Of a stretch of DNA of 52,738 nucleotides, positions 10,801 to 22,800 are shown in pieces (within the stretch, counting starts at the first letter, position 1; each line of letters starts with the position of its first letter). A program made the position numbers and the translations under genes. Location: the NCBI GenBank assembly GCA_032358255.1, contig JAULBX010026053.1, positions 1 through 52,738 on the forward strand. Direction: 5' to 3'. Below the pieces are notes generated by a model. It was not told the origin of the DNA and did no database searches. It saw only the letters and a program-made list of their open reading frames with translations. Origin of the DNA: Heterotrichella gracilis. Its lineage: Eukaryota > Sar > Xanthophyceae > Tribonematales > Xanthonemataceae.

Positions 10801-13800
10801 TCAGAGCAGTTCAACAACTGGATGTGATCAGGGACCATATTATATCCGCATTGGTAATGTAACCATGCACCTATTCATGGATATTACCAATTTGTCCCCG
10901 TCAGAGTTAATCACACAGGAATTTACAGGAATTTTGAGACAGTCATGAGGGAGCCAACCCGGGCTCATTAGACTGTTGGAGGTGTTGTTGCAAGAATTCA
11001 CCTCGCTTACTCAAAAACTATGAATTAGTGAGGCCAAAAGGGCAAACAGCTGTATAATGAATTTTTTCCAAAATTCCATTATAAGGGAAACTTCTAAAAA
11101 ACGATCAAACATTAAAGAATCAATGCCGCTGGTATACAAGGCAGGTTGATGCGCAAATAGATTGGTGCAGGAAGTTTGCAAAACGGTCCTGGAAAATACA
11201 GGCAGTTCTAACCCGAGTGCACCCAAGTGTGGCATACATGGGCATTTTTTTACATTGCCCATGATGATGCAGCAGGTAGGCAGCGTATATCATGGTTACT
11301 GGGCGTGGTGTTATGCATGGGTGTACAGGGGTTCCATCAGCGGGATATGCAGTGGGTGTGAGAAAGTTTTCAATGTGGGTAATGGACAAGCGGTGCATGT
11401 TTTCTTCTGCAATGCATGCACGTGAATGTTACTTTCCCTGCTGGTATGTTCATGCATGCAGGAAGTAGGTGCTGATGTCCAAGTGGAGTGCCTGATCCAA
11501 GCTCCGCCAGCTCTGCCAAGCTACTCTAAAGGAGTTCGAGAAACACATGCATAGTCATCACAGGCATGCATGGGACGCGCTGATGTATCAGCAGACAAAT
11601 GCCACTGTACAATAAATCACCTTCTATACGTTTGATAGCAATCCACGACTTTACTCTTTTGTAACCTAAGCACTCCATTGGCCATTTAAAACTGTGTGCT
11701 TACCTATTGAATCCATTTCCCAGATTGTTTGTATGCAGGTTTCAAGGCTTTCCCCGGCGTGATTGCAAACTATAAGATCTGCTAAAGCATTTTCAATGTA
11801 CTCAAACTTATTAACATGCTTGTGGGAATGACTGGAGCTTGTAGAAGGTACACGCGTGGTTCTGAGATATGATTCCGCTGCGGAGTCAGTTGCCGAGTCA
11901 ATATTTCCCGTAAAACTTGGCACATGTTGCCTGTGGCGCCAAATCGCATCATTTCCAAGAAGATGTCGATGCTGCCAGTGTTTTCTAAAAAATATGTCCC
12001 AGTCAATGTCTGCTGCAAGCATGCCTGCATTTGTGTGTTAACACCATTCAAAATACGTGGTACGTTGGTTGTAAATTGAGTAGAAAAAAGAGAGTTATCT
12101 ATATCCACCTGACATATTGACTGCATCCACACCAGCCACCAAGCAACTTTGCAGGATTTCCAATCCTTTTTTGGGGGCCATCATCGATATTCCTGATCTT
12201 AAAAAAAGGCTTTGTGCATGCTCTTGCCGGGCTGCCATTCCCGTGTCTGACCAAGGACCCCACTGCAACGCGTCCACAACCAGCCCCTGCAAAGCCAATT
12301 TTAATGGCATGATATATTAATATATAAACAGCCAGCCAGCTTTTAAATGCAATTGGTGTACAAATGCGTGCTGCGTAATAAAATTGTGCAAGCATTTACT
12401 TGGTCTATTGCCACAGGTTTTTAGAGGTGTCCATTTGTTACAATAATGTACCAACCACGATGTTGCATCTCATACATGGCAGCATGATGCAACCATTGGC
12501 TGGTAGTCTTCAAGATGATATCCGAGTCTGCGTCCAATAACTGTACCTTGTGTTTCCCTTCCCATGCCATTCCGTCCAAAGTTCCATTTGCAAAACCATA
12601 GCACATCTGTCCCATGGATCCAAACACCGTAACAATGGATGAGAAGGAAATGCCAGAGACTAAGCGTATTATACGCATGACATTATGTACATTGGCTACA
12701 CCAGACAACTTTGGTGCTACCGTTGCAGCTATGTGCTTCAACCAAATGTGCTTGCATATCGCATCCTGCATGTAAATTGGAGCATCTTGAGCATGTCTAA
12801 CACCATGTATATGTTAGGCACATCAACCCAACACACGCCTCAGCAATTAAGGAGGTATTGCAAGATCAATGCTTTCAACACGATCAAAGATCAAGCTTTA
12901 ACGGCTAATTTCTGCTATTAAGCACGATAACTGTGGTATGAAAGCTACAATAGCAGTGATATTTGTTAGATATTTACAGTAATACTTCTGGCGGACACTT
13001 CAGCGAAAAATTGCACCAAGGTTGCAGGGGTAATATTGCCAACATCCAAACTGCCTGTGACAGAGGTTGACAATTGTTTTGTAGGAAAATACACTGCACA
13101 CCTAAACTGTTCTCACCTGTAATACTCCACTGGAATGTATATACTTCACTGATGCGCTGTGTTTGGTAACCGCTTCATGGTGGGACAGGTGCTGCACGTC
13201 AATAGTCGCTGCAATGTTGCATGCCTGGTAGGTGACGAGTACATGACTGTGCACGCAGCTGTTTGTGCTACACCGAGAAGTTCGCGCCAAACCATTTGTA
13301 TTGCCACTGCTATCGTATGCCCCAAATGCCATGACCAGTTTGCCAATACCTTGGGAGGCACCAGTAACAAGCATTGCTCCTGCACACAGTATTACAACAC
13401 TGATATCAGGTATTTTAGGCCACTGGGCTTTATAATACGTTAAAAAAAATAGAGCTATGCAGCCTGTGGTATGCTGTATTTAGAACCATGATTTGCCATT
13501 CAGAATAGACACAATGGACAAACATAGAAGTGCCATGGACTGGAAGTGTATCATTTGTTGGAGAGAAACCTGTGCCCATCAAAGAGGCTTCAGAGGCCAG
13601 AAATACTTCGATAATACCAGTTGAAATTTTACTCTTCCCATTCCCATTATTTTCAAAATACGTTCCCATTCTTGTGCATAATGGCGGGAATTCACATTTA
13701 TTGGTACAGTTTTTGTTTGGGTGACGTACTGCATGTACCGCAGGTTGGCGATCCACTTATGAGCTATGGCCTAGGTATTTCCTACCAGTATCTTGCTTTT

Positions 13801-16800
13801 GTACCCAAAAGTTTCATCATGAAACTTTCATGCCCACCCATGTAGATCAAATCTTTTCCCGGGTCACCCATGTATACGTGCATAGTGTAGCTGAATAAAA
13901 TGGCGTACCTTGGGCACTTGCACTGTGGCACCACACACATTGTGCAATTACCAGGCACATAATTGGTGCGTGGAAAGCATGCTGTCCTTGATAACCTCCG
14001 TGAAACATATTGCCACTGCTGGGAAGAGTTTGCGCAACGTCAGAGGTCACTGACGAATATCTACTATGCATCTCAATGTTCATGTACTTTGCATTCAGCA
14101 CGTTCTCATATATTTCGGGCTGTGCACATTTCAGCAGTGCCAATGCTGCAGATGCTGCTGTATGACACATAGCTGGATGGTTGAATGGCCTGCTACCACA
14201 CGTTGATGGTTCCTGCACATCTACATGCAGATGTGCTTGCAGTTCAAACAGCATCGATCTCTGCCAGCCCTGGCGCACAAAGGCAAAATATATTAGGCAA
14301 TAGTGCACTCTATTCTTCCGCGGTGGCCAATGCTCCAAAGGTCACCCAGGAGGACACGGGCCTAGTTGCGTAACACACGAACAAGGTGGACGTTTTACCC
14401 AGGGCCAAGGGCGCAGGCAGTAAGTATGTGCAGGCAGTGCAAGGAGTATATACAGTTAATCATTAGCTGCATGGTACTACATGTAAAATTTGCTGCTTCC
14501 TGTCTACCAGTACCTGAGCCAAAGCGACAAGACTGCCACAAAGGCGGGCAATTTCCCTTGAAGTATAGTCCATTCTGGTTTGTGCTGCAATGTTCTTCCT
14601 TTGATGGCCAGGCATGCAAATCATGCTGGTTGTCAATTTGCAATTCTTGTCAGGGAGTGCCAGTCGTGAAGTGGTGAATGGCGTCGGTTTGTCTGGTGAC
14701 AGAACTGTCCAGCGCAACCTGTATGTCTTCTGTACTTGACCTGTGAGTGGCATTCCTAGGATATATCCAGCGGTTGAAGTTGGTGAATTGTCTCCATTAC
14801 TCAGGAACAGGAGCTGAAACTGATGTGTTTTTCTTCAGAGTGTATTTTATTCAACCTTCTCCCTCTACTTTTAAACAAGGAAACAGGGTTAAAGAAACAA
14901 CTACTGTCGACAAATCCGAATTGTTTTGTAATTGAAAAAAAGTGATTGGGGGTAGAGTGGGCAGTAAAATCAGGGGTATATTAATAATACTAACGGGCAG
15001 TATTTTTTAATAATAATAAACCTAATAGTAAACCCCTGGCAAAATAGTGAGGCAAAGCACATGGAACCCGTGAGAGCACGTGCTTTGGGATAGAGCTCAG
15101 CCTGGCTAAGCAGCGACTTCTTATATCTTATAAACTGACTTGTTCGTGGGTTGTGGGTTAAATATCGAGAGCTCGTCAAGGCTTCTCGTTGGTGGAAAGC
15201 GATGCACATGCACGCATGTAACGCATGCGACAGCGATACAACGGGGTACCTGTAACGAATTATACGTATGCATCTGGTATGCAACCATAGTGGTGGCACT
15301 CTGCGCCAATTTGGAGGGGGCAAGGACCATGCGATTTGGGCCCCTTCCGGTGCTCCGGCACCACTTTTGAGAATATATTCGGAATCTGCACTCAAAATTG
15401 GTTTTATACCAAGTTTGAAAAATGGTGCCGGAAAAGCGGAAAATGCCCATATTTTGGTCGCAAAGTCATTCGAATTTAAAACCAGTCAAAATCGTCCCAA
15501 AGTCGACGGGCAAAACAATTCGATACGACGTCCAAAAAACGCCGATTATTTTTCGAGATACGTAGATGCACTTGCTATCGAGTTACCTTTGCGGCACCGT
15601 TTTTGGGTGTTCGAACTTCGTCGGGAATCGGGACCATGGTCTTCGGCCCCAGAGTGGGAAATTACAGAGTGCCAGCACTAGGGTATGCAACGCTTGCGAA
15701 TCAAGTCTTGGGTCGAAGCAACGAGTTGCAACTTCGCGAGTCCCGCTCTCTTTCATATTACCTACTCTTACCAGTTGCCTACTTTTGCGTGCGGTTTACG
15801 GAAGTACAGCAAACATTTCAACGCAAGAAAGGTTTGGGGAATGGAGAAATTATGATGGGGCCCTCATGAACGGCCCCCATCATGAGGGCATGGCAGGATT
15901 TACAGGCATGGCGCTTGGCTTTTTAAAGAACACTTGCCAATTGTACCAGATGTAGATTACCCCCTTAGAGCCAGGTTAACTGTATCATTTCATGTTATTT
16001 CCTGAGTTGGTCCGTGCAGATGTTTTAGTAATTGGCTCTGTCACATTACTGTTCATTAGTTGTCAACATTCATCTTGAGAATTCCAGGCATGCTTGACTG
16101 AAATGACTGTAACTTCAGTCAATTGACTGAAAACAGTTGTTGAACCGAGAGTGTTCCAGAAGCTTCACAAAAATGACTGGAAATTTTAGGAGACAGAGAT
16201 AAGAAAGGAAAACAACTCAGGTCTTGTGCCAATACTGTGCACACAATGCGTGCAACACACGAGGCCAACCTTCACACATTTACGGTTGTCCATCCATGCA
16301 ACATATTTTGCTAAATGGTAGCAGGCTTTCAACCAGCACCATGGCAAAAGTCTTTTGGTAAAGGTAATGTTGCTTAAAGGGTTTCCATCAATTGTCTCGG
16401 ACCTTTGTGTAGGGATTTCCATAGTGGGTAGATTCACCCATACTTGACCCTTTTTGGATTCTATGTCGTTTGGGCCCAGTTGCCTCTGTGCCGGAAAGAT
16501 GTAAATACATATTCTGAAAGAATCACTTGTTGAATTTAACTGGCGTGTTAATTTTTTCTGGCGCGCCAGTCTTCCTCTTTCTTGTATGATGGTCCACTTT
16601 CTGTTCCTATGTTTGTAATGTCTTGTTATGCCCTTTCACCCAATTGTAGAAATAGAATATCCTATAGGTATACCACTGGTATCTTTGTGATGTTGGACAC
16701 CCTAGAATGGTTGTACCTTTAGGGTTCTTTCAGTTTTAACCACAGCTGGTTATGATGCAAAATACGAATGGTAATGATGTGTACACACCATCACAGTCCC

Positions 16801-19800
16801 ACTACTGGTCGCATTTATTAGCTCCTTGCACTGTTGTGGTATGTGTTTTGTGGGTTATCCACGAGGTGCCCCGCAATGCAACCAATTAGATAACCGCCTT
16901 TGAACATTTATCACGGCAAATGCAGCGGAGTAGAAGTGCAGGTTGCCATGCATCCGGTGATAGAAAGGGCTTCAACATCATGCACCACCCCGGCTTAGCA
17001 AAAATGTGCGCCAGTAGGAATTAGGGAGATGCAGGATGGTAAGCAGCAAGGGATAGTAACACAAGCTTTGAATAACAGGTGGACAACACCAGTGAATGGA
17101 TGGAAACTTTGGACAAAGGTGCCAGCCCACTTGCCTTGATAGCTTAGTCGATTTACACTGCTTGAATCGATGTGACCATCGTTTTTGCGCACTGCAAACA
17201 TCACTGCAAACGGCTTCTGCTTTCTGGGGCCGCAGAAGTCACTGGTATTGCTCAGTAGCTTTCCTGTTTGTTTTCCATGTTCAGATCTCCATTGCTTGAA
17301 ATAGTAATATGAACTTGGCGCAGACAAACTATAAATCTTAGCAATGGATATCTCCGTGACTGGTAAGGATGAGGTGTGCTTTGCCTTAGAAGTTGGCGGC
17401 AAAGCATAGCTCAATTGTGAAAGAAGACCACTGCCCAGAGTGTCAATAAGCACAGCCAACATATCAGTTTCTTTCCGTTGGATAGTGCTAAGGTTAGAAA
17501 TTAACCCTCCTTGTATGGTTGTGGGCTTCCACAACATTGGCTGAGTGTCTCCAAACAACCTCTGTAATCCATTCTGGGCTAATGCCGTTTGAGTGCCATG
17601 CACGTTGCTGGTAGCACCATGCAACAGCGGGAAGTTACCACTTGCCAGTGTGATAGTTCCCAACCTGCAATTATGGTTATAATTTATAATTTAAGTCGTA
17701 GTACATGGGCATTAGCATGCATAGTGCGCAGTGTGGAATGGATTTCGAACTGACTATCATGCGGTAGCGCAAAGACCTTTCTTGAAATCCTTGGATTGTG
17801 GAATAAGCCGGTGACCGGTCAGCACGGAAGAATACTTATTACCGCTTGTTTAGAGACCCCTCTTACTTCCCACCAAAGGGTCAGCGCATGAATGCACTCC
17901 ATATAAGAAGAACACATGTTTCTTATTCATTGCCTGTCATAGCATGCAGCACTGGGCAGAGGGAAGAATTTATATGACAAGCATAGCCCAGTGATGCACG
18001 TTAATGGTTGTGTATCCCTCATATGGTAGATAGTGCGCACCGTGGTTGGAGGGTGACAGTCAGCAAGTATGGCTTTCCAAGCCTTTCCAGGTATTGCTTA
18101 CTGGTTGTGACTGCAATGTCTTCAAACGTGACCCCATCATTGGTATTTTTTGTCCCCATAGCCATTTCTACTGCCTGGGCACCAACACTCACCATTTCCC
18201 CATGTCGATGACTCCCTGTCTTGCCATCCTGTACATGGACCATATATATATATATTGTAAAAGCTACACTACCATCACGGTAGAAGTTGAATACCATCAC
18301 GGTAGAAGGCGAATGAACAAGCCATCGATGCTCCCCTTCATTGGTATTTGACTTATTAAGCATGTTCACTGCTTAATTGACTTACCTGACAACATATATC
18401 ACTATGCCTGTCAAACTTTGCAAAGAATGTCGTGTTCTCTCGAGATGTCCAAACATACATTACGTTCAAAGTTGGAGGTAGAAAGGGCCAGACCCACTGC
18501 TGCTGCCAGGGCAGTTCCTGCATGTTTGATGTGAATTGGGCATTGCTGACATGTGGTGTTCTCATACAACAATTCCTCAAGTGCATCAAGCATCCCACAC
18601 CCCCCAAAGACAAACTAATTCACCTGGTAAATGCCTGACGGGCATGAGCATATTGGCCAAATGGGTTTCTGCTAACAAACAAACAATACCCCCTTTCCTT
18701 AACATCATTGCATGGTTTGGTCCACCTATAAACTATCATAAGTACACAATTTAGACAAGGGCCTGCCTGTGTGTTGTAGCCCTTGCTTTCACATGCTCCC
18801 TGGAAAGCTGAAACCAAGCAGGAACACAGCACGCCATTACACCATATCAGTGCACCACAATGTGGATACAAAGAATTGCACCTACCACAGTATGCCTTGA
18901 TGTGTTTGACTGCAAATTGGCGACTTCATTTCCGGTGACGTACAAACTTGCATTCACACCGCTCATCCCAAATGCGTTAACAAGCATCTACACGTGTTCG
19001 TTGATGTCATTGTACATCATATGAAAAACGTAAGAAAACAGGTTTAGCCAGCAAGAGTTGCCATATTAAAAAGCGACATGTTACCTCAGATGCCTTTGTG
19101 TTCTGTGATGAGAGAGGTTCGAGCGTTCTGGGAAATATTAGAGGGTAGGCACTTTTTCGTTCTGGTACCAACGTCTTGATGTGCGAGTTCAGCCCACGCA
19201 AATGGTGAATTCCATTAATCTGGTGATGTTGTACAATTGCCAATGCGGTAGCTAGTCCCACAACACCAGCAGATCCTTCTGTGTGGCCATGCATTGTCTG
19301 CAAGACGATGAATTACGTCTGAGAGAGTTACCAGCAAGATTATAATTATATTAAAAGATGTACAAGACTTTATTTTACATTCTCATTCAGGGAGCCAACC
19401 CCGGCTCACAAATCTGTTGGGGGCGCTTGATAAAGTCACCCCGCTTACTAAATAACCTGGTAGTTAATGGAGCCACATTTGCCCCACATGTACTACCAAA
19501 ATAGCTAAACAGGTTTCTGGAAATGCCATCATAGCAGCTCTGAAATGATTCTCTAACATCGTGGTATAGCGGACATTTAATAATATGGTGGTCATCTTCA
19601 AAATGATGCTATTATATATCTGTAAGTTATAACCATAAGGTACTCAAATTGGCATATCAAGTACTCGCGACAGAAAAGTATCAGTTGGCATTCCTGTTCA
19701 ATGTGTTCGCGCATACCTAAATCCATTGCAACAGTTCCCACCTTTGATGCAGCAACAGCTAGTGTACTGGGGCTGCCAAAACTTGACAAAGCAGCCAAAG

Positions 19801-22800
19801 TTGAGTTAACTTCAATGGGATCTCCAAGTTGTGTCCCAGTCCCATGTGCACTTATGCCATTGCATGCCGATGCAGCTGCATCCTTCAAGCAAGCTGTCAT
19901 TAGCGCAGTCTGTCCAGGACCATGTGGGGCAGTCATTGCACTCCCCTTCGCATTTTGGTTTACACGAAAAGCTTTTAAAAATGATACAACTTGTATTATT
20001 TTGTCATTCGTCATTTCTTGTGTTTGTGTGCACCTGTTGCAATATAATTCACAAGCTTATGACATATGAGCACCAACGGTACTTTAATCATGCAGGCATG
20101 CAGTAATGTTTCAATCCACAACATTGCAGAGCATAGCTGAGTGCATGAAAGCCTATGCATGTTTTTTCATTTGACATTTAACATTTGTAAAAGAAATAAA
20201 ATGCAAAACTCTAGGGCAGCAGTGAGCTGGTGGGCACCCCAGTTGGGTGTGAGACGAAGATGCAGCTGGCATAGTATCAATGTACTGGCAATCAGGCATG
20301 TTAACAGCATAGTAATTGACACAATTTGAGTTAGATTCAGCATCTTCCTATGTGTGCATCCGTTGGTATCAAATACAGGATTGATCAGTGAAAGCAGCCA
20401 ACTGTGGGTGACGATGAATGCACTTTTTTGTGCGCAATGTATTCCAGCAATGCTGCAGGATTTAGCGGTCAGCCTTGCACATACGGTACAAAGGAGTCGT
20501 ATGCTGGCACGGGAATGTTATACCATCTGTGGATTGATCAAGATCCTGCTAAATGGAGTCAACAAACATGGTTGTTTTGCTACCTGCACAGTGAGGGTGC
20601 ATACCTTAACCACAGAGCACCAACAGCTTCCCCTCGACCATAGCCATCTGCATTCTCACCAAAAGCCTTGCTGCGGCCATCCATTGATAATGCATGAAGC
20701 AAGAGTATCCTAGCAGTGGTCATGGGAGACAACATCACATTGCAACCACCCGCATAAGCATCATTGCAATGTAAGTTGTTGATATCCTGTGCACAAAGAC
20801 AAGTTGCGGTCAAGTCAAGGTTGTTCCAAATAGCAAACGAAGTGCATATTTGTTTACACACAGCATATCATTGCCCCCTGCTGTCTCCGATTTGGCTCAG
20901 TTTTCTCAAATCCGGTCAACGTTAAACGCCCCGTCCCCAACCCCCATCCCCGCTGCATACCATGCATTGCATGCGTAGGTACGTCAACAAACCTCACACT
21001 CAGAACCACTACAAGTCTACCCAAGGATGTGGGAGCCATCCTCGTTTCATATCAGTATGTAGCTACAGGTGATTGCCTGTTGCAATGTCACAATTAGATG
21101 CTCTCCTATTCCCAGATAACAATAATGTATAGCAGCCACCATCTGGCCCATCATCTACTTTATATTGTTAATTGCATATTGCATACACTGAAACCCTTCA
21201 AATTGGTGTCAATAACACTGGGTCGTACATATGGCATATCATGGGGTAGAGACCACATACAAACTAAAGCACCGAGTTCGCCTGAATGATATGGCCAAGG
21301 TTGTGGATTTCGGCTTTTTGTTTGGGTGGAAGTCGGAGCGACGTCAAGTTTGACAATAAAATATTGCCTTTATTACTAATCCACGTTGAGGCTGTTACAC
21401 TACTTCATTTTCAATTGTCCACTGCCCATGTGCAGGCCTCTGCCGACAGTGCTTTGCAATCATTTTATTAATTATTCCTTTGCCAATGACGCACTCTCCA
21501 GGCTCAAAATTCCAGTGGCAGGTCTACAATAATACAGGGTACCTTGGTAGCAGTTATGATCAAGGAGGTCTTCTTCAATGGTTTGGGAAGCCCTATTAAA
21601 ACATTGGTATGCCTTGGCGATTAATGGAATCATTGAACTACCTAGCATGCAATGAGATGCAGCATACTGATCATATCCCTTCACATTGCAGGCATTGTCT
21701 TGAGGCTGCAGGGTTTCACTGACATTGTCAATGCATGTTCGAAGCGTTCGCCTCTGTGGAGCCACATTACAGTCTTCACAGTGAACATCAACATGCAAGT
21801 GCAAACCCCTTGAGGGAAAGATGCAGCTAAACATCGAGAGTTTGCAATATTTTTGCCATGCATTGGGGAGGGCGCTGAGTAAGCTCTGAGCATCTTTGCA
21901 CTCAGCTCCTGGCATTAGAGAGACCCTCATCAGGTTGCCAGCAGCTATCAACTTGCTTTAAAAATTTTTTGAATGTTTTGATTGAAATGGATGGGAACTT
22001 GGGCGAACATGCAGACCCCTCACCACGCTCAGGTATTTGATGGACCGGGCCCTTCTCATCCCCAAGAATAAAAATGTTGACAAAATCAATGCCACAGGCT
22101 TGTTTTATTTTGGAACCAGTGATGATCCTGATGAACATTGCAGTGGATAATTGCGCTTATACGCCGCTCGATGTGCCCATTTGTGGAATCAGCACATATA
22201 AGCCAAAGCGATGGTTAGGGAATTGCAAACGACCCTGTTCGCATTAATTAAAAGTTACCATGTGGCGCTAATAACCCACTACGGCAACGATTATTGCCAT
22301 TAACCTTTAACCTAGGGTTGCCTTCACCACCTACGTAGTTTTTCATTCTCCAAATACGCTAATTGCAAACATTACATATAGCTTTAGACCCGGTTTAACC
22401 AATTGCTCATAGTAAGTTAGTTAGTTACATGCATTCCAGCAATACAGCCAGATTAGCAGTCAGTCTTGCACATGCGGCGTCACATGCTTGGATTGAAAGG
22501 GTTCATTCCGGCTTTATTGAAGCCAAGGTGGCAACAGGGCCAGATCATGGGAAGGGGGTGTATACATATCAGTTTGTCTGAAGCGTGCAGGCTGCCTGTT
22601 ACTTTGTATTGCCGTCAATTCCCAATAGGTCTCGCCTTTGTGATGACCATCAACCAGGCCTAGGGACAGACACTGTGGTGGCTGGTTTATATCTGCCTGA
22701 GCCGTTGTTTTGCCCCGGCTGTTGTATTTAGGAGCATCCATGAGTGGGTGAGCCAATAGCTTTGAGGATCATGCCTGTGGTGTGTGCTTTGGAGAAGCAG

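Larger units (their letters stand above)
5869..11703. other. 5.8-kb PKS intron packed with repeats
   Basis: It separates the two halves of ACP3. It holds the inverted-repeat element (6.13-6.54 kb), repeat G (6.78 and 9.24 kb), a plus-strand LINE 3' end (6.95-7.24 kb), repeat F (7.53 kb), repeat B (8.04 and 9.54 kb), a minus-strand LINE piece (9.9 kb) and repeat E (10.93 kb). I see no PKS exon in it. Confidence 0.7.

Noticed and set aside
12965-13062. Minus-strand peptide with [18 protein letters not shown] between two KR3 exons, which looks like a KR segment
   Set aside because: Its acceptor phase does not fit the preceding exon, and the exon at 12547-12765 already supplies this part of the KR in phase. 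Probably chance or a relic.
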